DNA from: Paraburkholderia azotifigens
Lineage (GTDB): Bacteria > Pseudomonadota > Gammaproteobacteria > Burkholderiales > Burkholderiaceae
Assembly (NCBI RefSeq): GCF_007995085.1
Contig: NZ_VOQS01000005.1
Span: forward strand, 62,001 to 126,000
Direction: 5' to 3'
Length of the DNA: 64,000 bases
How positions within the stretch are numbered: position 1 is the first letter of the stretch; each line of letters begins with the position of its first letter. Position numbers and translations under genes: made by a program. The notes below the pieces were generated by a model that worked only from the letters and a program-made list of their open reading frames with translations, was not told the DNA's origin and made no database searches. This document shows, piece after piece, positions 27,734 through 36,700 of this stretch.

Positions 27734-29272
27734 TCAATGGTAGTAGTTGGGCCCACGCACGTTGGCGTGCGTAAGCGGTAAGTCGGCCTGTGCAGATGTC
27801 GGCGAGGGTTGCTGATCCAGACCGTTCTTCAGCGTTGAGGCGATGAACTTGTACCCCGGCGCTTTGAGATCGATGGCGCGGCAGCAGGCCACCTCAAGTC
27901 GCTCGTTGCCATAGTCCTTTGCGAGCCGAAGCACACCAAGACAGGTGCGATAGGCCTGCTGCGGATGCTGGCGACCGCCCAGCAGATGCTCGATGACTGC
28001 GGCGGTGTATGGGCCGATGCTGTCCGCCCAGTTGCGCAGGCGCTGTGGGTCCCAGCCAGTGACGGCCTGATGGTTAGCGGGCATGTGTTCATTGAGCGTG
28101 GTATGGGCGCCGCGCCGGTCGCTCTTTGCGTGCGCGGCGATACGCTTGCCGCGATGGAAGATCTCGACCGTCGATGTGGTGTAACGAAGGTCAACCTGTT
28201 CGCGCGCAAAGCGATGTGGGACCGAGTAGTAATGACCAGTCAGTTCGACGTGATAGTCGATGCCGACGCGGGCGACCTTCCAGTCGGCGTACTGGTACGG
28301 CAGCACAGGCAACGCCTTGAGCGCCGGACGGTCAAGTTCCTCGAAGGCGCTGCGGCGCGAACCCGGCAGCTTCTTGAAGGCCTTGTTGTTCAGGCTGGCG
28401 AGCAATCCGGCGATTGCCCGGTTCGCCTCGGCCAGACTGAAGAAGCGCTGCTTGCGCAGCCGGGCGAGAATCCAGCGCTGGACCAGGAGTACGCCCTGTT
28501 CAACCTTTGCCTTGTCGCGGGGCTTCCCGCTGCGAGCCGGGAGGACAGTGACGCAATAATGCGCGGCCATTGCTGCGTAGGTGCGATTGATCAGCGGATC
28601 ATAGAAGCTGGGCTTGTGTACGCCTGACTTAAGGTTATCCGGCACGACAATCTCAGGACAGCCACCGATGAATTCGAACGCACGCACGTGCGAGCCGATC
28701 CAGTCCGGCAACTGCTGCGTCCAGGTCGCTTCGGCGTACGTGTAGTTCGACGCGCCGAGCACTGCGACGAAGAGCTCCGCCTCACGGATCTCGCCCGTCG
28801 CCGCATCGATGATTGCGACCCTGTCGCCGGAGTAGTCGACGAACAGCTTCTCGCCCGGAGCGTGCGTCTGGCGCAATGTCAGGGGCAACGAGCTGGCCCA
28901 CTGGCTGTAGTGCGTGCAGAACCACGTGTACGCATAGCCGTCCGGATGCTCGGCCTTGTACTCGTTCCACAGCAGATCCAGCGTGACGCCCTTGCGCGAG
29001 AGCTCGCGACGGACGGTGGGCCAGTGGGGTTCGGGCCGCTGCCCCTCGACCTGTGGTGGCGGCGGGTACAGCAGCGCTTCGAGTTCATCGTCGGACAGCG
29101 TCGCCGACACCGCCCAGGTAAGCCCTGCGCGCTCCATGCGCCGCACATACTGTCCGACTGTCGTTGGAGAGGCACCGACTGCCCGGGCAATCTCACGCTG
29201 CTTAAACCCGCAGTCGAAATGCAGGCGCAGCACTTCACGAATTTTACGCATGGTCAACGTTGGATATGCCAT
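27734..29272 (-). CDS. istA: IstA, IS21 transposase
   Basis: A 512-residue DDE transposase. An N-terminal helix-turn-helix (MRKIREVLRLHFDCGFKQRE, then IARAVGASPTTVGQYV) is followed by the integrase core with catalytic residues in FVDYSGDRVAI (Asp), IVVPDNLKSGV (Asp) and KPRDKAKVEQGVL (Glu). A C-terminal beta-barrel segment DYHVELTGHYYSVPHRF is typical. I chose ATG 29272 (MAYPTLTMRK), which has GAGAGG upstream, over ATG 29305. No disruption is seen, so it is probably active except that its own right end is split. Confidence 0.94.
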   Translation of the reverse strand: MAYPTLTMRKIREVLRLHFDCGFKQREIARAVGASPTTVGQYVRRMERAGLTWAVSATLSDDELEALLYPPPPQVEGQRPEPHWPTVRRELSRKGVTLDLLWNEYKAEHPDGYAYTWFCTHYSQWASSLPLTLRQTHAPGEKLFVDYSGDRVAIIDAATGEIREAELFVAVLGASNYTYAEATWTQQLPDWIGSHVRAFEFIGGCPEIVVPDNLKSGVHKPSFYDPLINRTYAAMAAHYCVTVLPARSGKPRDKAKVEQGVLLVQRWILARLRKQRFFSLAEANRAIAGLLASLNNKAFKKLPGSRRSAFEELDRPALKALPVLPYQYADWKVARVGIDYHVELTGHYYSVPHRFAREQVDLRYTTSTVEIFHRGKRIAAHAKSDRRGAHTTLNEHMPANHQAVTGWDPQRLRNWADSIGPYTAAVIEHLLGGRQHPQQAYRTCLGVLRLAKDYGNERLEVACCRAIDLKAPGYKFIASTLKNGLDQQPSPTSAQADLPLTHANVRGPNYYH

Positions 29273-29337
29273 GTGGCCTCTCGACGAAATCGTCGAGCGT
29301 GCCACGGTTGACCCGCGTCGCTACATCAGAGCGTTAC

Positions 29338-29443
29338 TGTCCAGCTTCGTGTGAAATCGCTGTCCAGCTTGCCGTGAAATCCGTGTCCACCTTCGCGTGA
29401 AATGCCTGTCCAGCTTGCCGCGAAATCACTGTCCAGCTTGGTG
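29338..29443 (+). repeat. Five 23-bp terminal repeats of IS21 element 1
   Basis: Units TGTCCAGCTT or TGTCCACCTT start at 29338, 29361, 29384, 29407 and 29430, exactly 23 bp apart. The opposite end has three units whose ends lie at 26887, 26910 and 26933, the same period in inverse orientation. Such arrays are IstA binding sites in this family. Confidence 0.9.
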
Positions 29444-29528
29444 TGTCACGGATCGGCGTAAAGGCGCCGGGGATGATCGCCGTAATGGCGCCAGTTGGAA
29501 GTGGTGTTAAACGCGGATTCGAACGGCC

Positions 29529-30326
29529 TCAAGAATGCGGTTTTTTACTGGATTTTGCAACGGCAACTTCGCCGTTTTCAGGCATCGGTTTGGGCTTGCG
29601 GAAGCTCTCGCCCTCGATGACGATGCGATAGGCACCGTGGCGTAGGCGGTCAAGTGTCGCGGCGCCGAGGACCCGGTTGTCGGGGAAGGCATCGCCCCAT
29701 TCGCTGAGGTCGAGATTGGATGTCAGGATGGTAGCCGCCCGCTCATACCTGGCCGCCACCAGGTCGTGGAAGTCTTCGTCGTGTGGCGCGCGCAGAGGTT
29801 TGAGCGCGAAGTCGTCAACGATCAGCAACGGCACGCGCACGAACTGCTGGAACTTGCGTTCGTAGAGGCCCGTGGCGCGAGCCGCATGCAGTTTCCTGAT
29901 CAGATCGGTTTGCGTGACGAACAGCACGTCACGCCCCTGACGTGCAGCGCAGTGGCCCAGTGCCTGGGCAATGTGGGACTTGCCGACGCCGGTTTGACCG
30001 ACCATCAGGATGGCCACCTTCTCGTCGATGTAACGACCGGTGGCGAGATCGTGGATGTGCGCGCGGTTGAGCTTCGGCAGCCGATCGAAGTTGAAGGTCT
30101 CCAGTGTCTTGCCTAGCCCGAAGCCGGCGCGCACGAGACGCGCGCCGAGCTTCTTCTGGTCCCGCCGCGCGACTTCATCATGCAGAAGCATGGCGAGGAA
30201 TTCCGTGTAGGCGAGCTGTCCGTCGATTGCCTGACGGTTGCGCTGCTCGAGCGAGTCGAGCACGCCCGACAGGCGCAGCTGCTTGAGGATCGTATTTAGT
30301 TCGGGACTGGGATTCATGATGTTCAA
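29529..30326 (-). CDS. istB: IstB of the nested IS21-family element
   Basis: A 265-residue AAA+ ATPase: N-terminal LRLSGVLDSLEQRN, Walker A GQTGVGKSHIA, Walker B PLLIVDDFALKPL, sensor ILTSNLDLSEW, and the terminal ATLDRLRHGAYRIVIEGESF motif. It is complete and overlaps the istA stop by 4 bp (30323-30326), so it is translationally coupled. It belongs to a different IstB subgroup from the gene at 26966. Confidence 0.95.
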   Translation of the reverse strand: MNIMNPSPELNTILKQLRLSGVLDSLEQRNRQAIDGQLAYTEFLAMLLHDEVARRDQKKLGARLVRAGFGLGKTLETFNFDRLPKLNRAHIHDLATGRYIDEKVAILMVGQTGVGKSHIAQALGHCAARQGRDVLFVTQTDLIRKLHAARATGLYERKFQQFVRVPLLIVDDFALKPLRAPHDEDFHDLVAARYERAATILTSNLDLSEWGDAFPDNRVLGAATLDRLRHGAYRIVIEGESFRKPKPMPENGEVAVAKSSKKPHS

Positions 30327-31876
30327 TGCAGGAGAAGGGAGTGGAGGTCACGACCGAAGCGGCCGCCGTTCAGATAGGTGTCAGCAGGCGCCGTTGACGT
30401 TTGCGCCGCTGCTGCGGCGGACTGGCTGTCCAGTCCCTTGTCGAGGATGGTCTTGACGGTGCGGTACTTCGGGCTCGCGAATGCAAGCGCACGCTCGCAC
30501 GCGGCGTCCAGCCGCTGATCGCCGAACTTCTCGCGCATACGGACGATGCCCTGCGCGCCACGCAGGTTCACCAGCACCGTGTCGTTGAACATCGCGAGAA
30601 CCAGCGCGTGACAGGATGGCCCGATCTCCTTGGCACGAGCCAGGCACCACTGCGGATCGTGTTCGAGCCACGCCTGCGCCGCCGGCGGCTGGTGGTCTCG
30701 CACCGTGTGGCGCTCACCTGCCTTGCGCAGTCGCGGATGGGTTGCGATGAGTTCGTGCTGGTGGAACAGTTGTACAACCGTATCGGTCGATTTGAGCCAG
30801 AGGCTCTTGCCAACCAGCGTGAACGGCACGGAGTACAGCGCCTTCTTGTAGACGACGTGTCCGTCCGTATGCACCTTGACTTCGCTCCATACAGCCAGCA
30901 CCGGCGCAACGTCAGGCAGCGTCGTGAGCAGCGGCTTCTCGATGGCAAAGCGCGCCAGCGGCTGCTCGCGCGTCGTGCCATGTTCGCGCGTGCTGGCCTG
31001 CTGCATTATCCATTCGCGCAATTGCCGGTTGGCATCGGTCAGGTCGCGGAACGTGCGCAGTGGCACAAAGGATTTCTTGACATACTTGACGCCCGACTCA
31101 ACGATTCCCTTCTTCTGTGGGTCGTGCGGTGGACATGCGTCGATCCGGAAGCCGTATCCCTCAGCGAGCGCGGCGTACGAGCGCTGGACCTCTGGGCTGT
31201 ACATGCAGGCTCTGGTGATTGCACACTTCGCGTTGTCGATGATGACGCGACCCGGGCAGCCACCGAGCCACTCGAAGGCGCGACGGTGACACGCCAGCCA
31301 TGTCTCGACGGTCTGGTCGAGCACGAGCTCGACATACTGGTGCCGCGACCAGCAGAGGGTCATGACGAAGAACCACGTCTTGATCTGCGCGCCCGATTCA
31401 TGTGCCAGTACCGGCCCGGAGCCGAAGTCGACCTGTGCGGCCTCCGCTGGCGCAAACTCAAGGATCGTTGTGGCCGGCACGCCGCGTTCGGCCCTCAGGC
31501 CCAGCAGGATACGGCGCACCGCCGAGTAGCTGCCGGCGTAGCCATGGTTGCGTTTCAGCGCGTGGTGGATCGTAGTGCCCTGGACGCCGGCGTCATGCCA
31601 GTCACGGATCTGCTCACGAAACGGTTCGAGCGTGGACACACATGTGCTCGGCAAGTGCGGAGTGCGACCGAACACGCCGGCGATCACGGTATCGTCAGGC
31701 AACGGCTGCCCGGGATTCAGCCAGCCGCGCTCGCCGGCCATACGACGAACAGCGGTCAACTTCTTGCGACCCATCAGGCCGCTACGCGCGATGTCGCGAT
31801 CGGAATCGCCTTGCCGCATGCGGACAAGGACTTGACGGTACTCAAACAATTCGAACCTCCGGTTGGTCATGGACAC
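30323..31876 (-). CDS. istA: IstA of the nested IS21-family element
   Basis: A 517-residue transposase with an N-terminal HTH-like region (MRQGDSDRDIARSGLMGRKK) and the integrase core with acidic residues in AAQVDFGSGP, RVIIDNAKCA and PQKKGIVESGVKYV. The C-terminal VYKKALYSVPFTLVGKSLWL barrel is typical. Complete and probably functional. The start is the ATG at 31876; Met3 is an alternative. Confidence 0.94.
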   Translation of the reverse strand: MSMTNRRFELFEYRQVLVRMRQGDSDRDIARSGLMGRKKLTAVRRMAGERGWLNPGQPLPDDTVIAGVFGRTPHLPSTCVSTLEPFREQIRDWHDAGVQGTTIHHALKRNHGYAGSYSAVRRILLGLRAERGVPATTILEFAPAEAAQVDFGSGPVLAHESGAQIKTWFFVMTLCWSRHQYVELVLDQTVETWLACHRRAFEWLGGCPGRVIIDNAKCAITRACMYSPEVQRSYAALAEGYGFRIDACPPHDPQKKGIVESGVKYVKKSFVPLRTFRDLTDANRQLREWIMQQASTREHGTTREQPLARFAIEKPLLTTLPDVAPVLAVWSEVKVHTDGHVVYKKALYSVPFTLVGKSLWLKSTDTVVQLFHQHELIATHPRLRKAGERHTVRDHQPPAAQAWLEHDPQWCLARAKEIGPSCHALVLAMFNDTVLVNLRGAQGIVRMREKFGDQRLDAACERALAFASPKYRTVKTILDKGLDSQSAAAAAQTSTAPADTYLNGGRFGRDLHSLLLH

Positions 31877-31942
31877 TCCGTTCAGAAAGAACGGAGCGTA
31901 CCCATCTGGAAAGTTCGAATCGCGTTCAACACCCGGCGCCGG

Positions 31943-32093
31943 TGGCGCCTATACGCCGATCATCGACTGGCTCCTTTACGCCGGTCACGGACTGGCGCCA
32001 TAACGCCGATCCTACGCTGGCGCCTATGCGCCGATCATCCGGTGGCGCCAATACGCCGATCCCGGAATGGCTCGATAACGCCGGTCAGTGACA
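31943..32093 (+). repeat. Six 25-bp terminal repeats of the nested IS21 element
   Basis: Units beginning TGGCGCC or TGGCTCC and ending in a CGCCGATC-like or CGCCGGTC-like stretch start at 31943, 31968, 31993, 32018, 32043 and 32068, an exact 25-bp period. The opposite end (29449-29493) has two inverse units. These are likely IstA binding sites. Confidence 0.88.
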
Positions 32094-32117
32094 TGGTGTG
32101 AAATACGCAACCGTGAT

Positions 32118-32539
32118 CATCGCAAAGCCGGTAGCGGCGCCCGATGCGGTCACGATCCCGGCCATGTCCGTCTCCGTCACATGCAGAGAACGTTAGACCG
32201 TGGGGCGTACGCATGCAAGGGAAGTAGCAGCGGCCGTCGCGGACAGGAGTCCGCGCAACGTCCGATGAGAATCTCATGACGCGAGGCATACTAAGCGGTG
32301 TGCTGGGGGCGACTTTCCGTTGTTGGAACAAGTTAGCAAACGGACCCCGGTGCCCGACGCATGCTATGTCGAAGGCCGTACCGTGGGTCATCATGCGTCA
32401 TCGCGCGCATGACGGTTGAACATGTACCAACCGACGTACCATCGAGTGCATTGAGCAAAGCGCTGCAATGCATGCACGGGCAGTGATAGGAACCGGCCCG
32501 CTACGTCGGAAACGGAAACTGGCCCATACTCACCAACCT
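32118..32539. other. Gene-free region after the IS21 pair
   Basis: No gene recognised. The first bases continue the original IS21 target site. A minus-strand frame at 32035-32394 has no family features. Confidence 0.3.
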
Positions 32540-32750
32540 GTTGCGAAGATGCGATCGCGTTCGTCGCAGGAAGGAAGGGAAGGTTGTTCGCGGACGCCGT
32601 TGCCGGTGCACGCGCCAACGCCGAGCTTTTCTTGCTCGACGAGGCCTGCAATGCGAACTGGATCGATCCTTATCGCTTTCTCATCTGGCTGTTGGCCAAG
32701 TTGCCGCTCGCTGCTACTGTTGACGACTACGCCGCAACGTTACCAGCGAA
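32540..32750 (+). pseudogene. C-terminal remnant of an IS66-type transposase
   Basis: Frames read AIAFVAGRK, then LFADAVAGARANAELFLLDE and DPYRFLIWLLAKLP with VDDYAATLP. These match the IS66 TnpC C-terminus (RPFVVGRKNWLFADTVAGA..., then DDYEALLP). A frameshift lies between the GRK and LFADA parts. It is not from the IS66 element at 6-8.5 kb, whose C-terminus differs, so it is an independent relic. Confidence 0.75.
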
Positions 32751-32921
32751 TCGCGGCGCGCGAACGCACCCAATGCATCAGGGCATATCATCGTCGTATG
32801 CAAAATACCGGATTCCGCTGCCTCGCGGTATCTCAATGTCGAGCTACCGAGCTGGAATTCAGTTTTTGTCGCGTTGCCAAGTCAACTGCTTGCCGGAGTA
32901 TTGCACCGTTTGTTCCCCACG

Positions 32922-32990
32922 ACGGCAAGTCCAAGTCGCACAAGACAGGCCTCTGCCGCGAGCACGGCCCGGTGCTAGCGTATTACGCGG
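32922..32990 (+). pseudogene. Fragment of an IS607-associated tnpB-like gene
   Basis: The frame reads GKSKSHKTGLCREHGPVLA. The relic at 57.6 kb reads GGKAKSHKTAFCREHGISA at the same point. Only about 45-70 bp are alike. It points in the same direction as the C-terminal relic at 46.1-46.3 kb. Confidence 0.55.
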
Positions 32991-33084
32991 CGCTTGATGG
33001 GACGTCAGATATGGTTAATACGCCAAAACCTGTCGCAGCCGGCGGGACATACGCCCATCGCGGCGACCGCAATTTATACAGATT

Positions 33085-33783
33085 TCACGCTCTTTCGCCT
33101 TCGTCGCCTGTGGGACCAGCGATCTTGCGGCTTTTGAGCTCCGCCGCCACCGAGGTTGCCAGCTGAGAAAACAACTCGAGCTTCTCGATTTTCTCTTGCA
33201 AGGCCTGTCGAGCAAGTTCGTCCGCATCAGGAGCCTCCTCGTTGCCTGACAAAAAATCGGCGAGGCGAATCTCCAAGGTAGCATTTGCTCCTGCGTTGAT
33301 GGCAGCATCCAGCCATGGGGCAACCTTCTCCGATGCCTCGCGAGACGCAACGCCAAGTAGATACTGAATCAGGACGCGCGCAGAATAGTCCAGATTTACG
33401 GCTGCTTCCAGGAACCGATTGCCCGCGAGATCTGAGTTATCCGGCGTTTGAACGTCGGGGCGGCTGTGGATGAATCGGAAACGGTTCCCGCTGTCCACCT
33501 CGAGGGACGTAAGTGTCCTGAGGAGCGGCGCTAATTCACGAAATGGCTTCGTATGGTCGGGCAGGTTGTTTCGGTGATTCCACAACTCATAGATGGCCTG
33601 CGCGCAGGCATCCTGCGCAACAGATCGCGCCTCGGGCGCCGCACGCTCCGCTGCGTCGATTCGCTCGGCAATGTAGTGAGCCATCCACTGTGCCAGCAGG
33701 TCGTCTGCGAGATTGAGCTCGATAACCAGACGTTTTCCAAGTTCAATCACGGCGTTTGAGCGATCGGGCGATTCCATCTTCAC
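33085..33783 (-). CDS. Unknown protein coupled to the STAND NTPase gene
   Basis: A 232-residue, mostly helical and acidic protein with no recognised domain or membrane segment. The start codon lies inside the end of the large STAND gene (41-bp overlap, 33743-33783, different frame), which implies co-translation. Sequence features: AEERIDAAERAAPEAR-like helices near the N-terminus and a C-terminal DELARQALQEKIEKLELFSQ coiled-coil-like helix. A role as a partner or regulator of the large protein is inferred only from coupling. It ends near the tnpB fragment at 33 kb, so it is the last gene of the unit. Confidence 0.75.
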   Translation of the reverse strand: MKMESPDRSNAVIELGKRLVIELNLADDLLAQWMAHYIAERIDAAERAAPEARSVAQDACAQAIYELWNHRNNLPDHTKPFRELAPLLRTLTSLEVDSGNRFRFIHSRPDVQTPDNSDLAGNRFLEAAVNLDYSARVLIQYLLGVASREASEKVAPWLDAAINAGANATLEIRLADFLSGNEEAPDADELARQALQEKIEKLELFSQLATSVAAELKSRKIAGPTGDEGERA

Positions 33784-36700
33784 CTATCAGGTAATAGCGT
33801 GCGTAAGGCCATGGATACGGTTCGAACACGTCCTGGTCCGAACCCCCGCGGGGCGGCTTGCGACGTATCGATACGCTGAGCATCAAGTACGTCCCGGGAT
33901 TTTGCGTCAAGAGTTCCAGCAAGAATTCGCGGTTGCAGCTCAGGCGGTTTCCCGCTATGTTTTCGTCTTCCGGCTTATAGCCGACTGCTCGAGTCCACGA
34001 TTCACTGCGGATAGATGCTCCTGCAGCGGAGCTCCAGCGCCGCCTATCCGCCTGCGCGTTCAGCCCTAGCTTGTCGACGATGGACGAAGTGGGTCTCGGC
34101 CCAGGATATTCGACCTTGCTTGCCCAAGGATCGTATCCGTCTAAACGAGCAGTATTGTTCCTGCTATCTATCCACGCCGCAAGACGGAAGCTACCGGAAC
34201 TGACATCGCGATCTTCGGCCGCTGGCAAGTAGATATTGTCGGGTCGAGGCGACGTCTGCAGCGCGGCCAGAATTGCCCCCGCCGTATCTTTGGGGACAAG
34301 AACGCTGCGTACCGAGACTGTTTCCTCGTCGTCGCGCTCGCCGCTGCTCCAGTAGCCCCAAAGAACGTGCAAGCCGTCATCGGTCAACAGTTGACGGTCC
34401 AGATGCTCGCCCGTTACGCTCCAGCACCACGTTTTGTCTCCGTACCCTCGCGGATCGGGCGGTGGTTCCGTGAGGTGAGGGTCGCGTCGGTCTGCGAGCC
34501 AGTGCCCATCGCTTCGGGTTAAGAGTTGTCCTTCCAGCCATTCTTCAAAGTCATCAGTCGTCTGGTCGGCGGCCTTACCGACAGAATGTGTCTCCAGCAG
34601 CCGGGCTGCAACAATCATCATCGCGTGATACGAGTTGTATGCGGTCAAATCGTCAACTCGAGGCGTAGTGCCGTGAGAGTGGTTGGTATCCTCATAATGG
34701 AGGATTTTCCGCTCGTAGCGCGCGTCTTCAAGATCTGCGCCATAGCTCGAGGCCATCCGATCGCGCAGTACATCCCGGGCGCGTCTCTCCATCGATTCCT
34801 GGTTGATGCCGAAAACCTGACCTAGCGGCGCGAACCAGTATGGGCCGATGTCGATACCGAAGTAATACTTCTCGTGTCCCGGCAGGTCAGGTGCATTGGC
34901 GTCGTCGTAGTCATCGTCGTCAGACACACCACGGGACCTGGTATGCACGTGCAAGGGCTGTCTCCGGATGTTGGCCTCGTCGGGTGCCGCATCGGTTGTC
35001 GTCGGTATGACGCCTGACATGCGCAAGATCTTCAATGTTTCGACAGCAAAATGCCTGATCAGAACGTGTTCCTCATCGGCAGACGCTGTCAGAAACGGAA
35101 CAAACGGTTCGACGGCAATTGGCCGGTCGATGGCACCTCGAGCAAGCGCAATGAGCAGCCACTGGCGGGCATGCCATTCGTAGAACACGAGTCCGCCGTC
35201 GGTGAAGGGAGCCGGGGAGCCGGCGGTTGCGCGCACGGCAAGTGCAGACAATAACCCGGTCCAGTTTAGTTCCACACACGTTCTGACCGCATGAGCCGTC
35301 TTCCAGCGCTCGCTTGCTGCTGGCGAGCCGAGGCCGGCCCATAGATAGCCAGCCAAAGCTTGCTCGCACGATTGCGCTGGCGTGAGCTCCTCGCGCCAGG
35401 GGCCGTCGCCGTCTTCGGAACGTAGCATGCCATCGAGCAGACTCAGCCCAAAATTCAGCGCACTGTCTGCTTCATCCTGGGTGAGACAAGATGTCAGCGG
35501 ATCCACGAGAAGGAAAAATCCCCGTGCATCAAGGGTATCAATTCTTGCCGCATATCCCTGCAAAATCGCCGTGACAACGTCTTTGTCGGTCACGATGCCT
35601 AGCGTGTACAGGCGTTCCGACGGGAAGACCTTTCCCCAGCCGCTACGCTGCGAGTACTGCGGTGTGTTTCGACACGCCGCCAAGGTTGCCTCGCGTAGCG
35701 CCTCGCGAACTGACAGCGACCTGAAACCGAGTGGTGGAATGGCGTCGAGCAGATCTCGAAACTTGAAAATCCCGAAGTCGGGCCATGAAGCAACGGCGCG
35801 GATGAACCCGGCCATCCGGCTGTGGCCGCTGCGCACAAGCCCCTGCTTGAAGAATTCTTCGACTGAATACGGCGGGTCGAAGCTCTTCAGATCGCCGTAC
35901 GCTCGACGCAACGACGCCTGGTTCGTCAGATCGAGTCCAGCGAACAAGCTGCCCCAGTCGGGTTCTTTGCGTTCACTGCTATCGTAATGTTGCGGTGTCG
36001 GCTCAGGCTGCGGAGACGCCAAACTGTTGCGTCGTGCTGCGGCCGCGAGCAGTCGATCGATATCGGGCAACTGGACCCCGAGCGCGCGCCCCTGCTGGGC
36101 CATACCAGTCCAGGTTTCTTCGTTCTGCGGGTCGACACGCACGTAGCGATATGCGGCGCGAAGAATCTGTTTCTTCCGTTCCATATCTGTCTGCGCATCG
36201 ATAGCTCGCTTGATGTCGTTCAGGCTATTCAACCCCGCGTCCAGGCCGGCTAAAGCGACTGTGACAATTGCGGGAAGTTGACTCACTTCCACGAGGCTTC
36301 GGATTGCCTTTTCGATCTGGCGTTCGGCAGAACCGAAGTCCCGGTCACGCCATCGGCTCAGGATAGCGAGGGTCGAGGACGGACAAAGGGCTAGCAGCGC
36401 CTCGACGGTTGTTTGCCAGTCGAAGTGTTTGTCACGATAGACATACCTATACGTCAGCTCCGCGGCTCTTGCCAGACGGTAGGCAGACTGCGGGCGGGGT
36501 GTCTGTTTCTTCGAGCTGGCCTTTGCCAGATGAAGCATTGCTATCCATCGGTCCAGATTTTCGTCACCGATGTTGTCGGAGATTTCGACGGCCCGGCCAA
36601 AATAAGCGGCAGCCTCGGCTTTGTTGACCGGCAGCACGGCGCGAGCCAGGAGCTGATAGGCATCGGTTCTCGTTTCAGCATGTTCCCTGGAAGTTTCCAG

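Larger units (their letters stand above)
29439..32098. mobile_element. IS21-family element 2, nested in element 1
   Basis: The element proper is 29444-32093 (2650 bp). Its ends read TGTCACGGATCGGCGT on the left and TGTCACTGACCGGCGT on the right (complement). The 5-bp duplication TGGTG stands at 29439-29443 and 32094-32098. Removing it restores the end repeat of element 1 (CAGCTTGGTG joined to TGAAATACGCA). It encodes its own istA and istB, not close in sequence to those of element 1. Confidence 0.93.
26856..32117. mobile_element. IS21-family element 1, interrupted by a second IS21-family element
   Basis: The element proper is 26864-29443 plus 32099-32109. Its ends are TGCGTAATTC... on the left and ...ATACGCA on the right (complement TGCGTATTTC...), with the 8-bp duplication ACCGTGAT at 26856-26863 and 32110-32117. 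Inside the left end are three copies, and inside the right end five copies, of a TGTCCAGCTT repeat at an exact 23-bp period. It encodes istA and istB (minus strand). The second element splits its right end, 11 bp from the tip. Confidence 0.92.

Noticed and set aside
29338..29443. Regular 23-bp repeats that could suggest a CRISPR array
   Set aside because: The period has no separate repeat and spacer, copies are inverted at the other end, and they lie at IS21 ends; they are transposase binding sites.
30401..32101. A 566-codon plus-strand frame
   Set aside because: Antisense to a clear IstA gene; a product of high G/C codon bias.
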